Assembly (NCBI GenBank): GCA_004335835.1
Contig: RWJK01001513.1
Location: 89,535 to 123,695 of the forward strand
DNA: 34,161 nucleotides
Origin: Scenedesmus sp. ARA3
Lineage: Eukaryota > Chlorophyta > Chlorophyceae > Sphaeropleales > Scenedesmaceae
Reading direction: 5' to 3'
In this document: piece after piece, positions 1 through 17,800 of the stretch
How the letters are laid out: each line of letters starts with the position of its first letter
Position numbering within the stretch: the stretch's first letter is position 1
The notes under the pieces: generated by a model
Databases searched by the model: none
The model's input: only the letters and a program-made list of their open reading frames with translations
Told to the model about the DNA's origin: nothing
Program-made: the position numbers and the translations under genes

Positions 1-57
<57 letters not shown>
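1..57. repeat. (CAG)n triplet tract, about 19 units
   Basis: Pure GCA/CAG repeat at the left edge; it may extend outside the window. On the minus strand it is (CTG)n and lies in the intron that follows exon 4 of the NAT permease, so the tract is probably transcribed but not translated. Confidence 0.9.
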
Positions 58-59
<2 letters not shown>

Positions 60-80
60 TGAGTCGGCCCAAATGCCCAC

Positions 81-1512
81 AATGATCCCGCTACCATAAC
101 GCCGCCCTGCATCTCCCGCATCGTGTGCTGCATTGCAGGCAGCCACGCAGCAGCACAACTACACAAATCAGTCAAATTCAGACCATGCCGTTGTCGCCAT
201 GGCATTCAAAAGGCAACACCAGGGCCAGCAACGCTTGTGTCCTGGCACTACTGATCAGCGACATGTTGAACATACAGTCTTATGACAAGGCGTCATGAAA
301 ATGTTGATAACATAGCAAAGGAACGGCGCTACACAGGCAAGTGTGCTCACCAGAAATCGCTCGTGCTCACTGGCAAAAGCCTGTGTTGCCTTGATGTGGG
401 CTGCAACTGCCAGGGTCGGGTTGACGTATGCAAAAGCAGCGCTGTGGATGAGGGGCAGCCTGTCGCCTGCTATCAGCTGCAGCGAGGTGACGATGCCATC
501 CACAAAGAAGACTGTGCAAATCACGTACGCGAGGTCTGCAGCGGAGTGGCAAGCGCAACAAGCACAGCATATCTGCACTATGCTGGGGCCGGGAGAAAAG
601 CCTCCACCTTGTGTGGACGCAGGTTTAGGGTAAGGGAAACAGACAGCTGTGCTGCAGACGGCCCAGCAGGCAGCGGGTGTTGCTGGAGATGGCAAACAGC
701 TGCTGACACTGGCTAATGCACAGACGGAGTGAATGAATGACTCCCACTGCTGGCTCAGCCTTTGTGCAGCAATGCGGCGCAGCGCATCAGCTCCGTTGCG
801 GGGCCTGCAGCTGTTGTAAAGGGTGAGTTGTGTTTGACCAGCACAAGCTGCTGCCGCATCTGCAGGTATCACATGCGCTAAACATGGCTTCAAGCTGCTG
901 TCAGGTGCATGAATCAGGCCAGACTGCGACCTTGCAGTGACTGTCAATGTGACGGACAAAACAGACTGCAGCAGATCACACTGTCGACTGTCGCCTTGCA
1001 TTGACTAGCCATCAGGTGGAATCAGTGGGCTGTGTACTTGCCTTGAGGGCTGCCGCCCATTGCAGGGATGCAAATGAAGGGAACCAGGATGCTGCCAATC
1101 ATGGTGTGGTATGGCTGCGTGACAGCAGGCCAGTGCAGCACACATCAACTCCAGCAAGTCAGCCGTTGCATCTGTATTCGTGCATCGACATCTGATTGGG
1201 CAGTGGGACTGCTTGGTGGTGTGCAGAAGAGGCCGTCTGTTGACTGCAGTTTTGGAAATAAATGAGCTTTACTGCACACAATGAATTGGGCATGCTTGCG
1301 TACAAGCTGTCGAGCCTGCCTGCAGTGACACCTGGCCGCACTTGGAACCCCAGACCTATGCATTCCCACCAGGGAGGGTTCTCCAGTACAGTATAACGCA
1401 TGCTGCCTGGCTTACTTGTCGCTGCTGCTGCTGCTGCTACTGCTGCTACTGCTGTTGGCCCTGCAGCAGCTGGTGCAGCAGCAGATGCGCCAGTGCATTC
1501 CAGCCCAGCCAT
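81..1512 (-). CDS. Nucleobase-ascorbate transporter (NAT/NCS2) family permease, 5' part
   Basis: Seen: four exons join in phase on the minus strand, 1512-1342, 1114-1042, 535-351 and 127-81; the gene then continues beyond the left edge. The start is the ATG at 1512, followed by a poly-Ala N-terminus. Next come NPPWWECIGLGFQ, a first membrane segment (MIGSILVPFICIPAMGG), a second (VICTVFFVDGIVTSLQ), then GDRLPLIHSAAFAYVNP and REMQGGVMVAGSL. Family knowledge: this order matches NCS2/NAT permeases (PPW..LGFQHYL, GTRLP.V.G.SY.FV, RATQG), plasma-membrane importers of purines, pyrimidines or ascorbate. Odd points: the intron after exon 2 uses a GC donor (AAG|GCAAGT), and the conserved QH of the first membrane helix reads QP. 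The NAT signature motif that sets substrate would lie outside the window, so the substrate cannot be told. The last donor, at 80, is the least certain boundary. Confidence 0.8.
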
Positions 1513-2951
1513 ATCTGCTGGCTCCTAGTGCCCGATTGTAAGAACAGCTCTAGTCAATGACATCATTGCATCCATTGAGAAACTGTGTTGTGGTATCGTG
1601 CTATTCCGCGACTTTCGGAAGGCCACATGATTGGTCTTTCAAGGATGGTTGAAGCTTTACCATACAGTGTTACATTCCTATGTGCCTGTAATGTTTTTCC
1701 AGCATGATGCAACGGCATCCTCCCGGTGAAAGCAGCCGGGGCTGGCATCCCAAAGGCGTTATAGACAACACCGGTCGCCTCAGGCGGTGCTGGTTTGGTA
1801 CCCAGAGGCAGTGGGTTCTGTGATACCATTACGAGACATTCGCTATTCAGCATTGCTCTTCAGTGCGTTCTGGCTACCAGGCGGCCATTCTGCAGTTGCC
1901 GCCCATGTTGCCAAGGCTTGCGCCAGCTGCTGCTGCTCTGGTGTTCTGCCGCTAGCTGGTGAAGTATATAAGGGTTATAACGTGCAAGCAGGTCAATCAT
2001 TGCAGGTCGATCATTTCATGCAACATAATGCGTACTCACATAGCAAGAAGGGGCCCCCCAGGACCAGCATGTGTGCGGTGTGGGTGTACGTGGGCCTTTG
2101 CATACCTGGCGATGCCGCCAGCTGTGCAGCCAGCTGGTCGAGACGCTGGTGCCTGCTGCTGGCGCTGCTTGTGTAGGCGCAGGTGTGCTGCTGCGGCATT
2201 GGTTAACTTCACCAATGTTCAACATGACTTGGCAACACCAGCCTCAGGCAACCTACTGTCCCCAGTGTGATGATTGTTACACAAAGGAAGAATTGACATC
2301 TGCATAAGCGGCCTGCAGTAGCTGCAAGTGTGAAAGCCGTGGCGCACACGGAAGCTGCCCTACACCCCAAACCATGGAGACTGTCGCTGGCGGGGGGCGT
2401 CAGACGCCCAACGACAACACAACATTCACTATGTCAACAACGATGCAAACACCGCAACGATGCACCAACCTGCTGCACATCAGGGATGCTGGCCTACTCA
2501 CTCAGCCTGCTGCTGCTCGCAGTGCACCCTGTTGTGCTACAACTCAGCCAGCAACGCAAATGGCTGCCGGCGACCTGGCAGGCTGCAGCCTCAGCTGCTG
2601 AGCCGGCAGAACAACTGCCAGCTGCTGCTGCTGCTGCTGCCAAGCACCGCCGCCAGACTCGCACGCCGCTGCAAGCGCTGCCACGTTCAGCAGCCTTGCT
2701 GCGAGCATGCAATGCACTCGAACACCTCACTCAAATGCTGTACACTGATGTGCAGTGATGCGCACCAACCAGCTGCAACCCAAAGCTTACTCCACCAGAG
2801 TGGCAGCAGACACAGGCGGCTGCACACTGCAACGCGCCGAGTCAGCTGCCATTGCACGTATCAGCTGTGTAAGCTGCTGTTTACGTGATGACGGTGGGCT
2901 TGTCCCTGCCTGTGAACTCCTGCAGCTTGGACAGGTCCAGCGCCACCTGAG

Positions 2952-3044
<93 letters not shown>

Positions 3045-3297
3045 TGCAACGGCACGTGTCAGCTCCAGCCCTTCTGTTGAACTAAACGCTGTGTCCAGAC
3101 AACCAGCTGGACTCAAGCTGGACTAAGCAGCTCTGGCTGCATTGTGGCGACTCATGTGCTACACACGCGTCATAATACTATCCCTGACTGCAGTTGGGTC
3201 CTGATGACCTGCTGAAGGCCACGACCACGTGCTGCCCTCCCACACACATCAGCAATATCTACAGTCGAGAGACTGTTACGCTGTCCGTGCCTGCACA
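1513..3297. other. Intergenic stretch between PGM 3' end and NAT 5' end
   Basis: No exon with protein-like content was found on either strand; open frames here are Ala, Gln, Cys or Ser runs produced by CAG triplets. It should hold the 3' UTR of PGM and the promoter of the NAT gene. A TATATAAG sequence near 1965 is a possible core promoter, but it lies some 450 bases from the NAT start and was not otherwise supported. Confidence 0.5.
2954..3043. repeat. (CAG)n triplet tract, about 30 units
   Basis: Longest pure triplet run in the window, about 90 bases, lying 250 bases beyond the PGM stop codon. On the PGM sense strand it reads (CTG)n and probably lies in the 3' UTR or just past it. Poly-Ala or poly-Leu frames through it are not taken as genes. 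Confidence 0.9.
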
Positions 3298-8366
<5,069 letters not shown>

Positions 8367-8529
8367 CTGCTTGCAGGACAGCAGTGGTTGCAGGTACAGC
8401 AGTAGCACAGTCAAACAGTGCAGAGTGCGCTACGCCTGACAGCAGGGAGTCCTCCAGCGGGCAGCAGAGGGTTAGGTGTCGCAAACATGTTGTACTGCGG
8501 GCTGCTGTGCGTGCTTAGTCTGCTGATGA

Positions 8530-8671
8530 CGTGCGTTGCTGTCTGACCGGTGAAGGTTGCAGAAGCGGTTGCAGGTCCACGCCAGGCCCAGCTCAGTCTA
8601 GCGAGGCAATGCTGCTGCATCTCTAAGCGTTTAACCACCCCTGTTGATGCGTAATGCGCATATATACCCAT
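8530..8671 (-). other. Candidate first (transit-peptide) exon of PGM
   Basis: Upstream of PGM exon 2 an open minus-strand frame has ATGs at 8671 and 8620. The second starts a Ser/Ala/Arg-rich sequence (MQQHCLARLSWAWRG), as expected for an organelle-targeting peptide. TATATA lies at about 8660-8665. No donor of the right phase joins it cleanly to exon 2: the best-looking GT leaves one base too many. The link is therefore a guess. Confidence 0.3.
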
Positions 8672-10050
8672 GTCCAACGTGCACTAGTGGTATCTCGGGA
8701 AGAAAGCTTCCCACGACGTGGCCAGATCACTGCCCAGGCGGTGCTTGAAGCAATACCAAGGTCATACGCATATATGCTGTTTAATTAGATACTCTTCTGG
8801 GCGCATACGTGCTCAGGCTGTGCCTTATCACACGTCTGTATTCCCTCGCAACCCCCGCACCTGCGTCGCTGCTGTTGCCATGACTATTGTGGAAAGCACA
8901 CGGCTCCTGCTGCCTGCTACGACGGGGATCTTGGCTACCGCGGTGGAGCGACCCCTGCAAAATAGGACCAGCAGGAACTCTGCAGCTCAGCTACAGAGCG
9001 TCACTGACACAGCCTGGTTTGACGCGCATTGCAAAACGTGACGGTTAACGACATTCAACGTGCAAAATTCAATCTGATGCATGCACTAGATCGCCGTGGT
9101 AGGCCTGAAATTGCACTCACGCCCGTGCAGGAGCTGCTCCAGCGCGCTTGCCCAGCAGCTGCATCGTTGCTGCAGGGAACTGGCAATCAAATGAAGGATT
9201 CTGGTTCGTCCAAGCAACTCAGCAAAGGTGGCCTGACATGATCGTTCCCTGCTTCTTGAGGGCTGCTGCTCTTGTCAGTGCCATGCTCATGACAGTGGCA
9301 GCACATAAATATCTCCAAGGACTCGACCACAATAGTCTGTAGCTAGATTGCTACACCCCTGTTTGCAGCTTGACCAATTTTCGAGACGCTTTCACATCAT
9401 TCAAGCAGCATTCACCTGCTGCTCTCAGTCAGGCTGCAGCACCGCAAAACTGCCCAGTGGGTTACATCAGGCTGCAGCCTACAGTGCAAAGCCAGCAGCA
9501 TTGGCACATATACAGCCACGTTCACTGGCTCACTCACAACTTGCTGAAGCCCCAACTGCTCTACGGCATTGGGTGGACAAGCAACATTCTTGCAGCTCTG
9601 AGCTGCACCGAGTCGGTGCACCATGCACAGCCTGTGCACAGCCTGTCACAACGAGAGCTGAGCCCAGTGCAGCAATTTGCTGCCAGCACCTAGCCCTGGC
9701 AGGGCATGCTCATAAACAAGCACTACGCTCAAATGCCTGCCACTGTTACACTCTTGCTGTTGTAGCTCTTGCACGGCAGCCACCCGTGATGCTCCACAAT
9801 GACATGCTGCATGCCCATGCCTTGGCATTCAGCAGACACTGCTCTGCTACACCATGCCCACCCCGTCGTCGCTGCACAGCCTCCACACCACAGGCACCAG
9901 CACATCCACAGGCATAATCATTGCCTTTGCATGCACTACATACACGCATTTGCTGCAGAGTCAACGAGTGTGCCAAGATCCACACCCAATTGCACATCCC
10001 AAATCCATGCAAAGCAGTATTCTCAAAGGCCCCACCACTAGCTACACTAC
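8672..10050. other. Intergenic stretch upstream of PGM
   Basis: Open frames on both strands are present but show no recognisable domain, splice-phase logic or start context. The stretch should hold the PGM promoter (a TATATA run near 8769) and the 3' UTR of the gene ending at 10066. Nothing else was seen. Confidence 0.4.
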
Positions 10051-10065
10051 CATAGTGTAACACTA
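10051..10065. repeat. Perfect 7-base inverted repeat abutting a stop codon
   Basis: ATAGTGT-a-ACACTAT, a hairpin-capable palindrome directly next to the TGA of the gene that ends at 10066, on its 3' side. It may be a processing or termination signal or chance. Confidence 0.6.
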
Positions 10066-11360
10066 TCACTTCTGCTTCTTCTGTGGCTTCTGCGGCTGCC
10101 GCGAGACATCTGCTACTGCTGCTGCTCCGCCAGGCACCAGCTGCTGCTGCTGCTGCCGCCCTGCACGGTCGCCCCCGAACAGCAGCCGCCGCTGGTACTG
10201 CTCCTCCCGCTGCTTCGGGCTGCTCAGCACCCCGAGATTCTGCCACGTGACAGGCACCCGGCCCTCGCGCATGTGCCGCGCATACTCTGGCAGCTGCGCC
10301 CGCGTCCACTCGTCTGCTGCTCTCATGGCAGCCGCCTGCAGCGGCTTGCCAGGTGCATTCAGGTCCACCTTTTGGCCCAAGTGTGTGACCGAGAACAGCC
10401 AGTGTCCATCGCTGACCTTCTGAGCCTTCTTGTTGCCGCTGCGAGCGGCAGCAGCAGCAGACGCCTTGCCCGGCGCCATGCTCGCCACATACTTTTGGCA
10501 CCACAGCCCCTTGAGGTAGTTCTTGAATTGGCGGCGCGTGGTGATGCTGGTGTACTGCTGCTGCACGCGAGCTTGCAGCTCGTGAGAGGTCAGCGGCTGC
10601 TCAGATTCCTTCAGCACCTTGAGGATCTGCATTGCTGGCTGCGTCGGCTGCACTGCTGCAAGCTTGCCGCGGCGCTGTGCATCAGGATCCTGCATGCAGA
10701 AACATGATGGCAGCAGGCGGACAGTGGCGTTGGTGATGCTAGTTGCGCTTATTTCAAGATGCTGGCGATATTTGCCTGGGGTTCAGGTGGGACGGGCGCG
10801 ATTAGGTGCAGCAAGGACACACATTTGGGGGACAATGCACTGGCGACTGCAAGTAGTGGACAGCTCAAAATGCTGCTGCTGATGCCATAGCTGCTGCTGT
10901 TGCTGCCCTGCCGCCCAATGCACACAGTTGCTTTCTGCCTTTTGCAACAAGCAAGTGCATACAAGCGGCAAAAGCACTACAAATACAGGTTGTTTGGGGA
11001 GTTGCTGCAGCCACTCACTGCTGGTGCTGGTGCTGCTATAGGCAGCGGCGCTTGTTGCTCAGCAGGTTGCTGCCGCTGCTCAGCAGCCAGCTGCTGCAGC
11101 TCAGCCGTGCGCAGCTGCTGCCTGTCCAGCTGCTGCTGCTCCTGCGGCAGTAGTTGTTCCTGCTGCGCTGGGCTTGGCACTGCATCTTTGATGCTGCTGT
11201 ATCGTTGCTGCTGGTGATAGTGGTGGTGGTGCTGCTTCTGCGGCCATGATGTGACACCACCTTGGGCTGAGCTAGAGGCAGCCGCAAGGCAGCGCAGCAG
11301 CTGTGAGCCAGTCTGAGACTTTGACTGGCGCAAGCACAGCAGAGTCAGCCGACTTAACAT
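10066..11360 (-). CDS. Putative mitochondrial protein with Gln-rich linker, unknown family
   Basis: Two exons join in phase 0: 11360-11019 (donor gtgagt) and 10689-10066 (acceptor gcatgcag, TGA stop), giving 321 residues. The N-terminus (MLSRLTLLCLRQSKS...RCLAAASSS...QQRYSS) is rich in Arg, Ser and Leu without acidic residues, which is typical of a mitochondrial presequence. A Gln/Ala-rich linker follows to about residue 114. The second exon holds the only compact region: MQILKVLKESEQPLTSHELQ...TRRQFKNYLKGLW, reminiscent of a winged-helix fold, then DGHWLFSVTHLGQKVDL, and a basic tail (KPQKKQK). I do not recognise the family. A green-algal-specific mitochondrial ribosomal or gene-expression factor is an inference from targeting, charge and fold guess only. 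It is divergent from the F-box gene. Confidence 0.7.
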
Positions 11361-11839
11361 GGCTATATCTTTGTTAGCTGCTAAATGAATACAAATTAGT
11401 CGAAGAGCACGCGTGTCCACGAGATAGTGTCAACAGCAGCAGCACAGTGGCAGCAGCAGTGACAGGTCCTGACGACCGAAACACAACATCCGCACCTGCA
11501 TCAACAGCAGTGCGTAAATGGCTTTGGTATACCCGCCAACGGCTGGATCTCCCCGCGCAAGGCAGTTGTCACACTTCAGGAACCGCACCCTGGGGCTTTG
11601 AGGGACATTGTTGTGTTTCCGTGCATGCCGTCTTCACAATTGCATTGTTGTTTCCTGTGCTCTGTTCGAAGTTGCTCATGAGCACCCATTGATCAGCCAT
11701 TAGGGCTCTTGCAGCAAGTCCTCGCTGAACGTCAGGACTTTAGCGTCTGTTCAGCAACCATGATCGCGAGAAATTGAACGTCTAATGTGTGTAACTTACC
11801 ATCTCTTTTTATCCAAGGGCGTGACGGGCTGTTGTTGAG
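11361..11839. promoter_or_regulatory. Shared divergent promoter region
   Basis: The 479 bases between two head-to-head start codons (11360 minus, 11840 plus) must hold both promoters and 5' UTRs. No clear TATA box or known motif was found. Short CAG runs lie near 11433-11460. Confidence 0.5.
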
Positions 11840-14800
11840 ATGGAGCTTGTGGACGTTGATTCGTTCGACTGCTCCTGCAGCAGCAGCTGGTTGCTGCCAA
11901 ATGCAGCATGGGAGGTGAGGCCCGGCCCGTGCACCGGAGCAACTTCGCTGCCAGCTTTGATTTGGGTGCTTTTGGCGCGGATTTGCGCAGCTAACAAGCA
12001 GTGACAGTTGTTGCGCAGGACTACAGCCAGCAACAATTGTTTTGGGAATCAACTGCTGCTGCGTGCGCAGCATTGCCTTGTTGCAGCATCTGCGCTTACT
12101 TCCATACATCTCACATCTCTAGTTGATATCTGTGCAGGTTCTGGCAGCCCACCTGTCAAGGGAAGACATATTGTCAGCACGCCTAGCATGCAGGGCATGG
12201 AGCAAGGACCTGGGAGCATGCGTGTCCCATGCAACAGCCTACCCTACCCAGTTGCTGCTGCCACAGCTATCAGGCCTCAGCACAGGCTGCAATGAAGTGA
12301 CAGCAGGCACTGCTGCGGCAGCTGCTGGCATCAACAGCAGCGTAGTAGGGCTAGAAGAGGCTGCAGAAGCTCTGGCAGCAGCAGAAGTAGCAGCAGAAGA
12401 CGCATTACAGCAGGAGATTGTACAGAATGATGCAGATTCAAACATGCCGAATGAAGCCTTTGACTGTAACAGGGGCCTCCTGCAGCAGCAGCTGTCATCA
12501 GTTGATGGAGTGCATTCGCTGGTGGATGCCTTCCCACACTGCGACATGATCTACGTGGATGTCAGCACGCCAGATGAGCAGCAGCTGGCGGCCACAGTGA
12601 TCTGCACGCTTGCAGGAAGCAGCAGCAGAGCTTGCAGGAGCAGCGCTGGCGGCGCGGCTGCTTGCAATCAAGCAGCAGCTGCTGCTGCTGGTGCAAGCAG
12701 TGGCGAAAGCAGCAGCAGCAGCAGCAGCAGCAGAAGCCCAGCTGTTGCGCGGCACGCCAGCAGCGGCTGCATCAGCAGTGAGCCAGGCTGCCTGGCTGGG
12801 CCAGCAGCAGGGCAACAGCGAGGAGAGCAGCAGCAATGCGCAGCTGCAGTGCTGCAAGCCTGCAAGTCACTGCCGCTGCTGTGTGATGCAGCACCACAGC
12901 AGGGCCGCAAGCCTCGGCTGTGCCTTGATGCATTGCAGCGAAGCTACCACTGCCCTGCCAACAAGGTGTGTGTACTGCCGCAGCACATGAAAACCAACCG
13001 ATGGTGGTGCCAGAACAGCGCGCACAAGCACAATGCAGCAGCAGCTCAACTGCTGAACCCTTTGCACGGCGGTCCAATGTATTGGTTCGCTGGCAGCACA
13101 AAACTTGCAGTGGGCTGTGTTCTGCTTTTAGTTGCTTGATTGTGGGCGTGCTAGTGCACAAAGACCAGCATAATGGACCAGCACTCGCACATGTGTTGTC
13201 AATGCATTGCAGATGCAGAGCAGGCTGCTGAAGCTTGAGTTTTTCATTGCGCCTTGCAGGAGTACCCCTGCAGCACGGTTGCTGGCCGTGGGGTGTTTAG
13301 GTTTCTGGCTGCGCTGCCCAGCCAGCTGAGCCCTGCTGGGCTGGCTGCATTGGTCAGCGTGCAGCTGGATGCTTTCCCTGAGGCACCTGGGCAGTGGGCG
13401 GTGCTGCAGGTGCGGCTCAATCAGTTGGACATCCCCATGGGGATATATCTGATAAGGCTCTAGGCGGTGTTGCTGGGATCATGTGTTGCTGTAGCTCAGT
13501 GTGCACGCTGAATGGCTGTCTTGTGGATAGCGCAGCAGGCATGTTCTGCTTCCTATGGGCCTGGCTCTGCTTGTTGGGGTCTGTCATTTGCATTGGACAG
13601 CATGCAGCTTACGCACAGCAACGGCCTCGCGCATTGCCAGTGCTTCAAATGCTATACCCGCTACTCTGCTGAATACGCCTGCACACCCAATCTGTGCACT
13701 CACATCCAAACAACATGCTGCCTGCGTCAATCTGCTGCTACCTGCAGCGCCTGCCATGCCTGCGTGAGCTGCTGCTGCCATCATTCCGGCCTGCGCTGCC
13801 ACACGAGCACCTGCCAGCACTGGCACGCCTCACACAGCTGGACACCCTCACAGTCAGCGTGCAGGTGCGCACCTGGATTGCATGATGCATTTGGGTATAT
13901 CATGTATCGGCCGGCTGTCTGGCTGGTGTGCCATGCATGCAGGGCTGTTTGTGCTGGTGTTCAAGCAGAAGGGAACTGGCTGCCTGCAGCCCTTGTGTGT
14001 GCTGTGGTTAAAGCAGCGAAAGAACACAGCAGCAGTGAGTGGTGCTGCTCCTGCCAGGTGCAGCTCTGCAGGTTGTGCCATTGCTGCACCAGGCATGCAT
14101 GCTCCATGCCGCCGGTCGCCCGCCGCTTTCTTCCCACGCCACTCACTGCCTGCCACTTGATTGTGCTTCTTCGTGCCTTTCAACCAACCGTCTGCAATCA
14201 ACCTATGCAGGGCAGCATCACGTCGTGGCGCGCCAACTGTGCCTCGTTTGCTTCCCTGGGGGCGCTGTCCCGCCTGGCGCGCCTCAGCCTGCATGCCTTC
14301 CACTGCCCGGGGGCGCACCTGGCGGCAGCACTGCTGCGGCTGAGTGGCTTGGAGGAGCTGCGGCTGTCAGGCAGAGTAGTGCTGGAGCCACTGGCAGCAC
14401 TGAGCAGGCTAGGCCGCCTGCAGGTGGGCAGCAGATGCACGCACGCACTTGCGTGCCATTTGTCAACAGTGCACTGTTTTGTTGGCGGTGGCGTTTCTGA
14501 AACCTCAGCAGGCCGGCACGCCTGCAACAAGTGTGCACTGCATGTGTCTGCAGCTGTGTCTTAGGTCTGCACCTGCTGACGAGTGCACGCTTGTTCTGCC
14601 GGCACTGCCTTGCTGCCTTTCTTCTGCTGGACTGATGCAGGTGCTGGAGCTCACACAAGATGTGCAGGTGGGCCCAGAGGTGCAGCAAACATGTGTTTGT
14701 TCTGTTTGGGTTTCGAACTATCGACAGTGGGCGTTGCCTTCAGTTGCTTGCAGCCGCTGCTTCAGCTTGTGCTGCTGCTGTATGAGCGGCCACCTTTGCA

Positions 14801-17800
14801 GCTGACGGTTTGGCTGCCTGAACCTGCCTAACAGCTTCCATGCCAACAGCGCGGCATGCATGCCAGCTGATCAGGGACAGCAGCGTACATTCTGTGCTGC
14901 ACAGCGAGAACGCGCAACTGTTGCAGTGAACGCAAGAGTTGCAGACAGACCTTCAAGAGATCCGCTGTCACACAGTCTGAAAGAGGTTCTGCCCTCACGC
15001 GCTGACTCATCACCGGCCACCTCTTCTGTGATATGCAGTATGATGTGCTCTGCGGCGTAGTTCAGCAGCTGACTGGCCTCACTCAGTTAGCAGTAGGCAG
15101 AGTCACGCTGCCCCCCGCACCACCACCACCACCAGCAGGGCCAGCAGCAGCAGAAGAGGCTGGGCAGGAACAGCAGGGCCCAGCCGCTGCTGCTGCTGCT
15201 GATGGCGCTGGTGACATGCCACAGCTGATTGTTGCTGATGCAGCGCCGGCCGCAAATGCCGCGGCAGGTGCTGTTATGGTGGCAGCAGACGGCGGCGGCG
15301 CGGCTGCTGCTGCTGCTGGTGGTGGCGGAGTGGGAGAGGTCATGCTGGAAGATGTGGGGGCAATTGTGGATGGCCTGATCGGCAACTTGCAGGAAGGGGC
15401 GGTGCCGGTGCACTTGCAGCGCATCATCGAGCGCTTCGGTGAGTCAGCATGCTTGCAGGAAACTCGGGGCTTGCAGGACAACTGCTTGCACAGCAGCTTT
15501 GCTGCAGCAGAAGTATCTCCTGAATTTTGCAGGATACGTTGGCTTCATTCACTCATGCCAGATCAGTGCGTTGCATGTAAGCTTGTTGCGCAGCATACAA
15601 CACAGCTTCTGACACACAGCATGTCTTCAAGCTGCCGTTGCCTGTCCACATGCCTTCCCTTTGACCTGGGCTGCCTCCTTCCCTGCAGAGTCCATCATCC
15701 AGCTGGACCTCACCCGTCGCCAGCACAGCACCCCTTGGGGCTGGCCCGTGCCTGGCTTGGCCCTGCTGCAGGAGCTGGGCAGTACAACCTGCAGCACAGC
15801 TGGCAGTACAGCGGGCAGTACAGCTGGCAGTACAGCTGGCGGTACAGCTAGCGGTACAAGCAGCGGCAGCAGCAGCAGCGAGGTGACCAGGCTGTGTGCA
15901 GGTACTGCCAGCTGTGGCGGTGGTGGTGCAGCCAGCCTGGAGCTTGCGCTGCTGCGGCCTGCCGATGTGGTGCGGCTGCATGAGCTGCCCAGCCAGGTGA
16001 GGCAGGTGCTTGATGTAGAAATGCTCGTCTGAAGTGCATGGAGCTCAACTATTTCCGCCGGTGCTGCCTGTTGCGGCTTGCAGGAGAAGCCTGAGGCTGT
16101 AGCAGCTGCAATGATACATCTGCATGGGCAACAGCAGGCCCTGCTCAGCACTGAATTATCTCATACTGTCCAAGCCACGCCACGTGTTACTGGTTCAGCC
16201 AGAGCCGCATGTTTTTTGTTGCTGAACCACCCCTTCGTAAGTAACAGCTTGCTGCTATGCTGTCTTCTCGTCCTCTGCCTCTTTCTCCTGCTGCCGCTGC
16301 CACTGCTGCTATCATCTGCCGCAGCTGTGCTGCTGCAGGCACCTCGCGCTGCGGCTGCGTGACCAGCTGCTAGCCTTTGCCAGCGTGTGCCCGCTGCGCC
16401 TGGCCCCAGGACAGCTGGCAGGCCTGGCAGCAGCCTTTCAAAACCTGTCATCGCTCAGCCTGTGTGGCAAGGTGGCGCTTGATGGCCGGGCACTGATAGA
16501 GCTCACTGAGGGCTTGGTGGGGTTGCAGAGGGTGCAGAGTTCAGCAGCAGCAGCAGCAGCAGCGGGTGCAGCTGACACAGCAGGGTGCAGCAGCGGTGGC
16601 AAGCTGGGGCAAGGCATGCAGGTAGTAGCAGCAGGTGCAAGTGCTGGTGTTGGACCAGCATCTGGCAGCAACGTTGCTGGCCCTGCTGCAGCTGCTGCGT
16701 CAGGGCTGGTGTGCCTCAGCCTGGACTGCCACTTTGTGGCTGTGTCACCTGAGCAGATGGAGGAGGCGCTGCAGCACCTGCAGGGACTCAAGGTGAGCGG
16801 GGTTTGAACATCTGGAAACCTGTCTAGTCAGCATGGCTGCTGAGATATTGCCTGCAAGCCATGCTGTGTGTGACTAATAAAGCCAGCTCTAGCACAGCCT
16901 CAAGCACCGAATGGGAGCAGGCTGCTGTGCCTTTGTTGCTCTTGTAGCCATTTTGGATGCTGACAAGGGTGGAGAAGTTGGCTGTGATGGCGCAAGCTTG
17001 AGCAGAACCCCACGATATGTGCTGCTGCAGCTAAATGTGTGATGCAGCTGCCGCGCCGCCCAGCTGCATCACACATCTTGGTGGACAACTGCAACCAATC
17101 ATTGATTGTTTCAATGCTCTGTGTCTGCCATTTGCTGCTCTGTTTGCAGGTGCTGTGCGTGCGCCACAGGGGCGGCGGCAAGCTGCCGCTGCCGCTGTCT
17201 GCGCTGCCCGCCTCCCTCACCACCCTCGCCCTCAAAAAGGTGCTGCTGTACCACCAGCTCGGCAGCAGCAGCAGCATGGCGCCAGCTCAACATCCACAGC
17301 AGCAGCAGCTGTCGCTGGCATTTGATGATACAGAAGCTCAAGAGCCCGAGCATGTGGTGGGCTGCCATGCACTGACATCTCCGGGGTTCAGAAGGGCTGT
17401 GGCTCGTGGCCTGTCCAGGCCACCTTCACCTACTGAGGATGACACAAATTCAAACATCCAGCCAGCAGCTGCAAGCTCAGCAGCAGGCAGTACAAGCCAC
17501 GCAACAGCTGCAGCAGGTGATGCGGCCAGCAGCAGCTGCGGTAGTGATTTGGCGCTGCTGCCGCGCCTGCAGAGCTTGTTCCTGAAGAACTGCCTGGTTG
17601 GTGGCGAGACGCTGCAGCTGCTGCTGGGGCTGCAAGGCAGCTCACCACCAACCAGCAGCAGCAGCAGCAACGGCAGTGCTGGTGGTGCAAGGCCAAGTCA
17701 GCTGCTGCGGCTGTCGGTGACGGGTGACCAGGCAGCACATGGAGAGGTGGCTGAGGCGTGGCCTGAGTGGGTGGCGGCTGTGGGGCAGCTCACAGGGCTG

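Noticed and set aside
618..634. Telomere-like TTTAGGG motif
   Set aside because: Only one unit inside a gene intron; no tandem array, so not a telomere or interstitial telomeric repeat.
552..650. A 44-base exon between NAT exons 2 and 3
   Set aside because: It fits phase, but joining exon 2 directly to 535-351 gives the expected NAT alignment (MGGSPQ-DLAYVICTV) without extra residues.
255..1001. Long minus-strand ORF of 248 codons as a single protein
   Set aside because: It is an accidental fusion of NAT exon 3 with intron sequence; splice sites at 535 and 351 and family similarity show only part is coding.
2755..3126. ORFs with poly-Ala or poly-Leu through the CAG tract
   Set aside because: Both strands and all frames are open only because CAG triplets contain no stops; no other protein-like content.
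12239..12910. Minus-strand ORFs opposite the F-box gene
   Set aside because: Shadows of the CAG-rich second exon; Leu/Ala/Ser runs only.
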